Shown: piece by piece, positions 25,701 through 36,700 of the stretch | Layout: every line of letters begins with the position of its first letter | Position numbering within the stretch: position 1 is the first letter of the stretch | Made by a program: the position numbers and the translations under genes | The notes under the pieces: model-generated | What the model saw: only the letters and a program-made list of their open reading frames with translations | Databases searched by the model: none | Told to the model about the DNA's origin: nothing | NCBI GenBank assembly: GCA_016165875.1 | Contig: JABBOT010000029.1 | Coordinates: forward strand, 3,516,774-3,580,773 | Source: Acanthopleura granulata | Taxonomy: Eukaryota; Mollusca; Polyplacophora; Chitonida; Chitonidae | Direction: 5' to 3' | DNA length: 64,000 nt

Positions 25701-26116
25701 GTTACGCTATGTAAGCCTGTTATGTTTATTCTGAGTCAGGGAAGTTGGTTTATGTTCGAAATGCAATATGTATCAAGTTACCAAGTACTCGTATGAACAC
25801 TAACTGTGATCGGACTTGACAAATGGAACTACTGTCAACAAGTAGCTTCTAACGTAAAATTTGTACATTTATGGAATTTCAGTCAAAGACAAAACAACAA
25901 CAACAACAAAAAAACATAGACATACTGTGTCTCATAATTATGCCACTTCAGCGTTTGTCTTATATTCTCAGTCTTTTCCTTCAGAAGCTGAAAAACTGCT
26001 TCAGGACGGGCTGTGTATGGACAAAAAATTATTTACACTGGAATATAAAACGAAGTGGGTTATCCATAAATATGGACGCTCTCGTGCTCTGTATGTGGCA
26101 AACGATAAAAATTTAT

Positions 26117-26162
26117 CTATTTATTTGATTGGTGTATTACGCCATACTCCAAATGATATAAG
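26117..26162 (-). mobile_element. SINE tail fragment
   Basis: 'ttatttgattggtgtattac' followed by 'gccatactccaaatgata'. Confidence 0.55.
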
Positions 26163-26839
26163 AGCACATTAATCAGTTATGGTACGCATGAAACGTTAAC
26201 ATAACATAAGGCACCCTATTGTGTGGAGCAAGTAAAACCCGAGCAGTGGCAAAAGCACAGGCCTGTACACTGTACTTTAAAGTGCCACTCCGGTCAGAAT
26301 ACATGTTATGTAGAAATATTTAAATCATATGAAAGACATCCTATGGACCAACCCTTGCACCATTGTTCAAAAGGATTTTCTCTGAATAACACTATTTCAC
26401 CCATGTAAGTGAAGATTCCTCAAGAAACAAAATCGTCAGCTGTGTCCATTTTTTCTGTTTCTTTTTTCTGGTGTGAATGATAACATTGCTTATATCACGT
26501 CGAATCAGGCAGCTGTGACGAGGAGTAACACATTTATGCTGGGATGGTGTCAAGTGCGTTTGAAAGGGCAGCATCATTTGTTGTTATACATCGGCGATTG
26601 ATGGCATCGTGCTCGTGCGTGACGTCACAACAGGCGAAGTGGAAAGGACAGAAAAAATTTTGTTTCTCTATTCTCTGATGAAACATACAGTACCGGTTTT
26701 AATAGACTGCAATATTTTTTACAATTTACGAGAGCAGTTCAGGCCATCTCTACATTTCATCTTGCTTTTAAGACACTGTTGTTTTGACAAAGCAACTACC
26801 TAAGAATAGTACAGTTCACTTGCAGGAGGGTCGTGAGGT

Positions 26840-26900
26840 TTATAGCTGGAGGAAACCAGAGTGCCCAGAATGAACCACTGACCACTACAAAATGCCTGAC
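26840..26900. mobile_element. Fragment of another dispersed SINE-like repeat
   Basis: 'agctggaggaaaccagagtg' resembles the 'ggaggaaaccggagtaccc' core of a second common mollusc SINE; related fragments occur at about 31750-31830 and 56190-56300. Confidence 0.35.
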
Positions 26901-27116
26901 AAACTTCCTCTAGAGCTGGATTCAACTGGATTAGCCGAGATCACTTCATACGTGTAATACTGATTCAGTCTGCACCAGGGTCAGCTATGGAGTTTGAGCT
27001 TTGTCATATCAACCAGTTGATACATTCTACCAGGACCCATTCAGTACCTCTGCTTGGGGTATACTGAGGCCTCTAGTCACTATCGTACTTGCCAGTGTCA
27101 AATGATTTATTTACAT

Positions 27117-27380
27117 GTATTTATCTGATTGGTGTTTAACACCGTACTCAAGAATATTTCTCTCATACCACGGCTGTCAGTATTGTGGAATGAGGAAACC
27201 AAGCAGAGCAGGGGGGAAACCCCACAACCATACACAGGTTGCTGGCCTACCTTCTCACGTATAGCCAGAGAGGAATCCAACCATAGCTGGACTTCAACTC
27301 ACAGCAAGTGCATTGGTGAGAGGCACCTGGGTCATTACGCCGCAATGGAGCACTAAAACACTCTGCCAAGGAGGCCCCCC
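27117..27380 (-). mobile_element. SINE, near full length
   Basis: Antisense order from 'ctgattggtgtttaacaccg' through 'cttctcacgtatagccagag' and B-box complement 'gctggacttcaactcac' to the head 'actctgccaaggaggcccc'. It runs into a C-rich tract. Confidence 0.82.
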
Positions 27381-27729
27381 CGCCCCCCCCCCCCACGAGG
27401 TCAAATGGAGCTTCTCAATTAAGGCACCAGTTCAAATTGCATAATTTGGGCTAAAATTAGGCTAAATATGAGATTTTACAACAAGGATATTGTCTAACAA
27501 TACCTAAAATCAGATTTTCAACACATAATTAATTGAAATGAACATTTTAAAAAATTTCAAGTTGTTTTAATTTGGGCTACTTTTTAAGCTTTTAAAAAAC
27601 TGCCTGCATGTCACCCTGACCAGCCTCGGATGGGGTGCAATAAATGTAAACAGCAAACCCAAACCTTGTCAATATATAAAGTACAACTGTGTGTAAGTGT
27701 AGTGTCCACAAATGGATACTATAATCCAC

Positions 27730-27735
27730 TTTATT
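27730..27735 (-). promoter_or_regulatory. MRPL36: Polyadenylation signal of MRPL36
   Basis: AATAAA on the minus strand about 95 nt after the MRPL36 stop codon. Confidence 0.5.
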
Positions 27736-27827
27736 ACTGGGCTCTTCTGCCGCTTACACACTACACATTTCATTCCAGAGTAAAAGAGAAAAAAAAGACA
27801 ACATCCCTTTGGCAGTCCTATGTTCCT

Positions 27828-28412
27828 TCAGGTTGGTGAATTCACGCGTGTATTTGTGTAATCTATAAGTGGTTTGTACAAGTTCTTCGGGGCATTGTCC
27901 CCCTCCCAGTAGAAGCGTTTTTTTCTCCAGCCCCAGTGGGCTGCCAGTAAGACGTTGCCTTTGGAGTAATCGTCCTTGTACACATTATTCTGACTCATTT
28001 TCTGCATCTGTTTGTGGCGGGGTTTCAGGGTACACTCGACGAACCACCTCCCTTCTCGCTTCTCAAAGTAGCATCCTTTGCACCGACGCTTGAGAACGAC
28101 ACGCACCTTGTACATGCGAACCTGCTGTACGACGGTGGGGGTGGCACCCAGCAGTGTGGGGCGAACACCCTCCTTGGTCTGCTGCAGAAGTAAACTATAG
28201 TGTCTCAGGATGAGGCCAGATGAAGGCCCAAGGTGAGAAATTAAGGGTGACTGTACCCTCAACCTGTGAGTGACAAGGGTGAACCTTCGCACACTGGTCG
28301 CTGAGGGGCTCATTAGTTCGGGACAGAGCTTGTGCGCCAGCCTCAGGGTAGAAGAGCACGGTAACAGAGGCCGGAGCAGCCCAGTCAGCCCACGTAACGG
28401 GGTTAGCAGCAT
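27828..28412 (-). CDS. MRPL36: Mitochondrial large-subunit ribosomal protein bL36m, with C-terminal extension
   Basis: bL36 is a small zinc-binding protein of the large ribosomal subunit, here the mitochondrial form. Residues 1 to about 95 are rich in Leu, Arg and Ser with few acids, as expected of a mitochondrial targeting region. Residues 99-135 are the bL36 domain (MYKVRVVLKRRCKGCYFEKR, then RWFVECTLKPRHKQ). The zinc ligands are Cys111, Cys114, Cys127 and His133. The family normally ends a few residues after HKQ, but this protein runs on for about 58 residues (136-194), rich in Trp, Tyr and Lys, ending TRVNSPT. An in-frame TGA 12 nt upstream of the ATG supports the start if the leader is not spliced; a ttgtag just before the ATG leaves a 5' UTR intron possible. 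Single exon. Confidence 0.9.
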   Translation of the reverse strand: MLLTPLRGLTGLLRPLLPCSSTLRLAHKLCPELMSPSATSVRRFTLVTHRLRVQSPLISHLGPSSGLILRHYSLLLQQTKEGVRPTLLGATPTVVQQVRMYKVRVVLKRRCKGCYFEKREGRWFVECTLKPRHKQMQKMSQNNVYKDDYSKGNVLLAAHWGWRKKRFYWEGDNAPKNLYKPLIDYTNTRVNSPT

Positions 28413-28932
28413 CCTACAACATCATGAACAACTACGGGTTAAAAGACTGAGACTGTACTAAGTGGGACAATAAACAACCTCTCAGTTTGGAGCCTGGATA
28501 TGTCTTTGCTTTCAAAATGGCACACAAACAAACTGGCTCAGTCTATCTGTTAACATTAGAGCCAGGACAATGGTGCTGTGTTTTTGCTGTTTTCATGTTA
28601 CATGTGCTACTTAACCAGAAAACACCTGCTTAACCAGAAAAAAATCAACAAAAATGAACATAATGCCCATTTAGTCTTACGTTTGCATTTATCACCTCCA
28701 GTCCCTTGTGAAATGCCTACACGATGCTCATAAATACAAATGTCAATCGTCAGTGTTGTGGGTGGAGGAAGTCCGCGTAAACCACACACCTTTGCCTGGT
28801 ACCTGACAAATCTCCAGGTTTGCCCCCCTTGGATTCTAGAACACCATGATGTTACACTGTGTAAGTTCTACATGAACTCAATTGCCGCTGCGATGTTTGG
28901 GTGTCGCTATGGTAGTGGAGTGACACAACCTT

Positions 28933-29348
28933 CCATTTAATTTCCTTGGAGTAGTGCCAGAGTTCTGCCACCTTGCAACTCAGCCACTTATCTGGTGTCT
29001 CCTGCCAACGTGCAGACACTTGCAAACAAGCGCTCTACATTTTCGGCGGTCCCACCTTCATTATTTAGGAGCTGATAGGCCTACAAGCTCATCGCTCCAT
29101 GATAAAACAAAAATGACGCCATGTTTTATGGTTACGCGTTACAAACAGAAGTGTCGCCATAAACAGATCGTCGTTTTTGTTTGAACATGAAGTGACGAGC
29201 TTCTACGCCAGTCAACTCCTAAATAACGAGACTGCCGAAATTGTAGCACGCATGTTTGCGAGTGTCAGTACTTTGGCAGGAGGTATAAGGTAAGTAGCTA
29301 AGTTGCGAGGAGGCAGAACTCTGGCACTACTCCCGGGAAATTAAATGG
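28933..29348. mobile_element. Foldback/MITE element of 416 bp, arms of about 170 bp
   Basis: It begins 'ccatttaatttccttggagt' and ends 'ggaaattaaatgg'. Inverted blocks pair along the arms: 'agtgccagagttctgccacc' with 'ggaggcagaactctggcact', 'cttgcaaacaagcgctctac' with 'gtagcacgcatgtttgcgag', and 'ttatttaggagctgatag' with 'agtcaactcctaaataa'. Non-coding; lies upstream of MRPL36. Confidence 0.9.
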
Positions 29349-31160
29349 AATGGAATGGTAGAGCGACTTCCAAATATCGGAATGACACTGGAGTTCACGT
29401 AGGACTAAGTGCATATGTATTAGAGTGGATATGGGGTTGAAAATCCTGCATCGGTCTGTGACCGTATAACTGCTGTTTCACTGAATTTTATGTATTTTAC
29501 TTTCATCAAAGTCTAATTTTAAGTCGTTTGTCAACAAAACAAAAGGTTTTGTCAAACGTTTCAACGGAAATAATCCTAACTAGAAACAGACAAATCTGGG
29601 TAAACTGCCGGTCAAAGCGCCCACCAACCCAACAGCACGAAATTTGGCCTTCGTCTGTTTCATGCACGGAAATTGGGCACTGTATAACTATAAGAAAATA
29701 TAAAACACAGTTACATGCCCCGATGTAGGGTAGTTTTACAGCATTAACAAACTTTACACTCGAATTGTGCAAAACATTACGTGGAATGACTAACATATTT
29801 ACCTCGTTCACAAGATGTATACCTGATTCCTTCTATCTAGATAGCATTTCAGTACAGTGAGATTCGCATGTGGTAACCCTTCGCTTCACGGCGTGCTTCG
29901 TTCTACATGTACGTCCAGGATAAAGTTATCGCCCCTGATTCTTGTCCGTGTGCCTATCAGATGTTACTGACGAAAACGGAGAGAAGGTTATAAATGTAGG
30001 TGGAGTTGGCCAACATAAAAGTGTATACGATGACCCTGATAAGGTACCGTCCATAACGTACGTACGTTCTGGTGGTGGTGGGGGGGGGGGGGGGGCTATG
30101 ACGATTTTCAAAAACTTTGGAACGTTGTGAAAACCAATCTTTATAAAGAGGTGACCATGAATCAGGTAGACAAGTCGCGCAGTTGTCACCAGCTCTGTTG
30201 GAATATGTGACTTTAGTAGGCTTACGTTAAACTCCTGTGCTTTAAATATTAATTCACTGATATATCTGCAGCAATCCAGCTCAAACTGTCGTTTACATTA
30301 AGCATTGGAATGTCCTGTTCTGAACTCGTGTGGCAAATGGTAGAAATTAAAGCAGTACCGTTTAATGGCCCGTTTGTGCCAGCCTTTATAGGCCTATGGC
30401 AGGCTACTCCTCATGCACTGTCGTAGCTCTGTGTACATTTTGTGAACCTACATGGTGGTTCAACGTACTGCGTAGAGGGAGGGGGGGGAGGCGGGGTCAA
30501 GGTATTTCGAACAACATGCGAACACGGTGGAGAGGATGTCAACAAATTCGGAATATTGAGCGTACCTGCTTTATGGACGTCCCATAACAAGGGTACCCAA
30601 TGTGTGGACACACTACATGTGGCCTGTTTTTTTTTGGTTTTTTTTTCTTTTTTTTTTTTGTATCACTAGGCCTACATGTTGCTTGTTGTGCCTTTCTTGT
30701 ACCACTGAAAGATCCTTCGGAAATACATAAAGGCCTTAAAACAATACTTTTGATGCCAACATTTTAGTTTTTCGATAAAATCAATCACACTTCATAAAAC
30801 AGTCCCAAAAGTGGCCTTACAAGGCGGATGAATCAGTCAGGCTCAAATATACACTAAGAACTTAATGAAGTACACACACCCCAATTTTCACTGCGGCGAT
30901 TTTGCACACATGCGATTAATGTTCTTCTGTTTGAAAAGAGTGTAAAATGTAATCGGCTGTGAAACATATGACCCACTGGCTAGTCAAAAAACGACAAAGT
31001 GATTGAAATCCATGTGTTTTGATGATAACACCTATGCATTTATATGACCACTGGTTTTGATGTGTGAAACAATGGCTTTCCAAGTATGGTCCTGGAGCAG
31101 TGATGAAGCAATGGTTTGAATTACTCAATGAAAACATCATTTGGTATCTCATATACATCG
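29349..31160. other. No gene seen
   Basis: Only low-complexity runs stand out: a G run at 30079-30095, a G-rich stretch at 30477-30492 and T runs at 30627-30660. Open frames here have no recognisable content. Confidence 0.45.
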
Positions 31161-31167
31161 TTTCACG

Positions 31168-31391
31168 TCAATATCGGGTGTATCCGCCGTGTGCCTGGAT
31201 GACATGGACCTTTCTCCTCATACCACCTGTCAGCCTCCTGACACTCTGAAGGGAAAGTCGCTGCCATTCCTTGTGCAAAGCAGCTTCGAGTTGGGCCAGA
31301 TCATGTACGAGTGGATCCCTTACTTGCACACGACGGCCAATCATGTCCCAGACATGCTCCAGACGGTCAAGGTCGGGACTCCCGGCAGGTC
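31168..31391 (-). pseudogene. Tc1-like transposase C-terminal relic (DDE_3)
   Basis: The minus strand reads SPDLDRLEHVWDMIGRRV, then ALHKEWQRLSLQSVRRLTGG and VIQAHGGYTRY before TGA. This is the conserved end of Tc1/mariner transposases, including the final catalytic acid in SPDL and the terminal GGxTRY. The expected Trp before PA-SPDL is TGA. I found no N-terminal DNA-binding or upstream catalytic parts, so this is a dead fragment. Confidence 0.88.
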
Positions 31392-32154
31392 AACGAATCA
31401 GTTGAATTCAGGAGTTTAAACATATGGAAAAAATGTTCAGCAAAACGCGATTCTTCAACCCAATTTGCATATCTTTTTTTACTTATATTTAAGCCTGCAG
31501 CATGCAAAGCAAATCTACTTTATTAATTCAATGGATGGACAAGTCAAAAAATAGAAATTCTCCGATATAGTAGCTTTAAGCAGAACGTGTCATTTTTACG
31601 AGAATATACCTGACAATTTCTGTCTTGTATCTAACTTTCAGGTGATACACAGTATACGACGCCTGCGAATGTCAACGTAGAACACTTACAATACTGATTG
31701 ATTTGATTTTTTGTGACAAGATTGTAAAAACTTCTGCAATTGTGGTGGTGAGTTTTATTGGTGGGGAAACCAGAGCAACCGAGGTAAGCGAGACCTGTGG
31801 CAAGTTACTGCTGAATTCTGATGTAAGGCTGGGCAAATGGCCTTATAGATGTCATCCACTATTTTCTTTATCATGAAGGCCCAGGAGAATCAATCAGTTG
31901 CATGTCCATGCCAGGATTGATTTGTTTGGTTGTTTGATCACGGTTCTACATTACTTCCAATATTACTTCACTCATGTCACAAAGCTACCTTCTTGTAGCC
32001 GGCTGAACCTGGTGCCAGTGTTATTTATAGTGCTGGAACGCCATGTCCAAGACACCACACAGGACACCCTACCACATTGGGTAGACAAGCACTTGACATG
32101 TTTCTCTTGGTAGTGCCAAGATTACCGATGTTAAAATCTCAGACCTGCGTAATT

Positions 32155-32300
32155 TGATTTGGTTTTGACTTACATAAATATTTCCCACCGTACTCAAGAG
32201 TATTTCACTTATAAGACGGCGACCAACATCATGGTGGGAGGAAAGGGGGCAGACCTTCCTACGTATGACGGGAGATATGGTACTGAGCCCCGTATCTACC
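32155..32300 (-). mobile_element. SINE fragment
   Basis: 'accgtactcaagagtatttc', 'acttataagacggcgaccaa' and 'catcatggtgggaggaaagg'. A deletion joins the core to 'gcagaccttcctacgtatga'. Confidence 0.75.
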
Positions 32301-33573
32301 GTTTACGAGGCAGATTCTCCATCCACAGGGCAAGGCTGAACCCAGTACCCGTGTGCCCGCTGTTGGTCATCTTCTCCATACGACACCCAGCCATTGTAGA
32401 GGGATGACACTTGACTATACATATGCCGGCTTGGCAACTGCATCTGTGCAATTCACAAACCTTTGACAAAACAAGTACCGGAAGTTAAAAGACGTCTTAA
32501 CTACAATTCATGAGACAGGACAGACACTGTGATGAAAATGCGTAAATTTGAAGCCATTTTATTGGGAGATCAACATTTCTGGTTTTAAGTTTTTAAGAAT
32601 TCAAAACATTAACCAATGAAAATAGCCATGCCATTTGTCACCAGATATTCCCTATTTACCACAGATAAGTGGTGGATATTTCATACTACCTGTATCTTTG
32701 AAATTAAAGCAAAATTCATCACTGGCATTAAATCAGTTTGTAGCTTGTAGTTTGTAAACAAAATGCCTTGGGTAACCGGATAAACTCTTCAAGTCCTACA
32801 TGTATTTCCTTTACATACTCTTTCCTTTAGTTCTGAAGATAAACACCCCTTTTCCTCAACAATATGCACTTATGTCACACTATGCAGATAAACAAAGTCA
32901 CTGTCAGAGAATGGGTGAGAATGTATGTTTATGGAGTCATCTTTTCCTCCCGAAATAGCATGTGTCAGGTTTTCTATAATGCATGTTACAAGGCAAAAAG
33001 GCTTCATGGCTCAAATATATAGAGATACTGGAGTTTTGGCATTAACATCTGGTAGCAGTAGTAATACAGGAATATGGATAACAATCTCATCCTGGGAAGG
33101 ACTAATGTCACAAATGAAGCAACTACTGAATGATCCTTGTTACAAAGGTCCTTCCTCCGAATGCACACAGAGTTTAACAAATGAAAAACAAAATGTTGGA
33201 AAGTAAATAAGAGGCAAAAACCATCATAATTTTAATAATAGGAAAAAAATTGTGTGCACTAAAGGGTAAAATGTTCACTGTGACATGCAACATAGCTTGC
33301 AAAAAGCTCTCATGCAATGGACAGAAAAACACAGATAAAATCAGACTAAAATAAACAAATATCACATGTTAAAACACCTAGCAGCCTTGCTTTGATGCAT
33401 TCAATTCCCACTGCTCTTGAGCACAACATTTACTATCGACATGAATGTTCTTATTGAAATGCATCAGGACGTGTGCAACAAATATTTGAAGAATTCAACA
33501 AGAGTTCCATTTTTCAGAGAGCTGGAACAGGGGTTACAATTGTAATATTAGTAAACTCTATCCTGCTTCTCTA
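32301..33573 (-). other. IPO4: Probable IPO4 3' UTR and flank
   Basis: No coding sequence seen. The first minus-strand AATAAA after the IPO4 stop is at 32558-32563, about 1.0 kb downstream, so a long 3' UTR is possible. Confidence 0.35.
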
Positions 33574-33704
33574 TCAGCTCATTTTGAGGTCAGCCTCCAG
33601 TTTGGCTCGGTTTACCGCGGAGAGTTCAGATTTGAGACTCTGCACTTGAGCTGGAAACTGCTTCTCCACTGTCTTCACAAACTCCGCCATTACCTTTTCT
33701 GACT
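33574..33704 (-). CDS. IPO4: IPO4 terminal exon w28
   Basis: Encodes SEKVMAEFVKTVEKQFPAQV then QSLKSELSAVNRAKLEADLK and MS before TGA, matching the amphipathic C-terminus of human IPO4 (FQAALGSLPVDKAQELQAVL). Acceptor ttgacag. Confidence 0.92.
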
Positions 33705-36700
33705 CTGTCAACAACAACATGCCGGAGAAAAAACATCAGCATGATCGAATGTCACAGCTAATCCTAAATCACAAGTATACAAGTATTTTATCCACCCTTA
33801 ATATGCTATCTTTAACATTTACCTAAACACTGAATAAGCCAGGACATAAAACATTCAATGTTCATTAAGGGTTCGGCTATATTATCATCAAGAATGACAT
33901 ATATAATGTGCTTTCATCCAAATGATCCTGGAATATGCCCACTGAAATATTGTTATTTAAAGCAAAGGCCATTACAGTAAAAATACCCCCTTCTTTTAGT
34001 CCATGTCACTGGACACACTCAACCCACAGAGTGGTATGGCTGATCCATGTATTCACTGAGCTGTATCTTTCTTTCACCTGACCGAGCTACACAGTGGCCC
34101 ATCCATGTATTCACTGAGCTGTATCTTTCAGTTCACTGATGCACGGTGGCTGATCCATGTATTCACTGAGCCTCTATATTTCAGCTCACCGATGCACAGC
34201 TGCACAGTAGCTGATCCATGTATTCACTGAGCCTCAATTTATCAGCTCACCGATGCACAGCTGCACAGTAGCTGATCCATGTATTCACTGAGCCTCTATT
34301 TATCAGCTCACCGATGCACAGCTGCACAGTGACTGATTCATGTATTCACTGAGCCTCTATTTATCAGCTCACCGATGCACAGCTGCACAGTAGCTGATCC
34401 ATGTATTCACTGAGCCTCTATTTATCAGCTCACATCGATGTACATGTTAACCACTGATCACACTTCTGACCCATGATATAACATACCTTCATTGACTTCA
34501 ATGGTTCCTAGCACTTCCGACACCACTTTTAAAAGCTGGGGTATATACTGCATCAACTGAAGCATAAAACATGTTTATTTACATTTTTTTTATTCAGCAG
34601 CGTTATAAAACATAACATCGGCAAGAACTTGACACATTAACATTTATCTATTCATTTCTTCACATTTTGTTTAATGCTGAGCCAAATATTTTTATTACTT
34701 CAGACCATCTTGAGTATGGGTGGAGTAAACCAATGACCTTTGTCACATAGCTGACATACCTTCTGACAGCAATCCACAGATAGACCAGCACAAGCTGACA
34801 GGTAAGGGGTGAACAGTGCATGGGCTGAAGACGCTCCTGACTTAGCTCAGGAATCTGAATGGCCAAATCCGCATAACAGTCTTTCCATTTTTCTAAATAT
34901 TTTCTTTTGTATCTTGGACATTTGATTTATTTATTTAGTGTTTTACGCCCTACTCAAAAATATTTCACTTTGGATATTTGAAGAAGATAATGTAGCATTT
35001 CTGCAGCTTGAAAATGATTCAGTGGTATATTATAGAAAATTTGACATGTATGGCAGTCAATACCATAGTCAGTGAAACTTGCCAGAGCCTACAGGAAACC
35101 TGGTATCTGACGGATAGACCATGGTGAATTGAACCTGTCCGGACCCTATAGAAAACCTGGTATCTGACAGATGTACCATGATGAAGGAAATCTACCAGAG
35201 CCTAAAGGAAACCTGGTATCTGTTAGATATGCCATGGTGAGGAAAATCTGCCAGAGCCTACAGGAAACCAGGCATCTGACAGATATACCATGGTGAGGGA
35301 AACCTGCCAGAGCCTACATGAAACCAGGCATCTGACAGATATACCATGGTGAGGGAAACCTGCCAGAGCCTACATGAAACCAGGCATCTGATGGATACAT
35401 CATTCTGAAGGAAACCTCCCAACCGTACGGAAAACTTGGTATCTCACGGATAGATCATGGGAAGGAAACCTGTCAGAGCCTACAGAAAACCTGGTATCTG
35501 ACCGATTCACCATGGTGAGTGCAACCTATCAGAGCCTACAGAAAACCTGGTAACAGGTCTCTGATACATATCTGAACTTTCAGGGGGATAGGAACCAGTG
35601 TAAGCTTGATGTGGATGCTCGATCTCACTGCCAATAATCAATCGGGCACAGTGAGCCAAATCAGCCAGGAAAAGCCTCTCATCCTCAGTTACGGATTCCT
35701 TGAATACACCTGTGACTCACCTGCTGGTTTCCTGATGTGTAAATCTGTGTCAAGCACCTAAACACCGTGGCCTGCTCATCGTAGTCTTCCTTCAGAGGTA
35801 AACACTGTATTATCACAGGGATCACCTGAGAAAGCCAAGCATGTCATACAATACAGTCCACCTTCTCACATTTCTTCATTGTAATATTAAACGTGACATT
35901 TCTATATACCAATGATGATGCACGAACTCTAAATATCCCTTCTGCTAAAAGCACTCAATATTCACACATGTATAAACACTGACCTTTAGCAAGACCATGA
36001 GGTGCTTTTCTAACACTGCTCTTGCCTTATCAAGAGATACCTCACTGCTGGCTATACATGTAGCCCTCACCTGATCTAGAGGCACTGCGGCGCTATTGAC
36101 GCACACGAGGCGACAGGCAGCGGCACAGATGTTATCGACGACTCGTCCGTTACTCTCTTTACTGAGCATGTCAAACAGCGTTTTGAGGACTTCTGGGTAA
36201 TGGCTGAGCAGCAGTCAGGAATAATAACACCAGAGAGTGATGCTAGCTGTAGACAAGGAAGACATGAAGCGAATACAAACATGATGAACGTGAAGTGCAT
36301 TACAGGCAAAAATACTGCAAAATTCACAGTATGACAACACCAAATGTCAGCTCAAGGATTACTTCATGTGCACATGATAACACAGACATGTACTCTGGAA
36401 TTGACAGCTTTACAAATTAAGTACACATAAATGTATATGAAAGGTTATATTTTAACTGATTGAAGTATTATTGCTGGACATAAGTCAGATAAGTACAGTA
36501 TACAGGACACTGTACATGATTGTGTGTTGTTTAAAATCTCATGACAGAAGGTGTCCTGAAATATATATAGCAGTCCACATTGTAACAATTTTTGTTTTCC
36601 TTAGATTTCCCCTCCTTGTTCTGTATTCCACACAGTTTGGGTGTTCCCACATTGCTCACAAATGTTTACAATGAAGAATATTCAATGACCGAAAACCTGC

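Noticed and set aside
34660..34866. ORF with LSQERLQPMHCSPLTCQLVL as an IPO4 exon
   Set aside because: IPO4 exons w26 and w27 join in phase without it, and it has no importin similarity.
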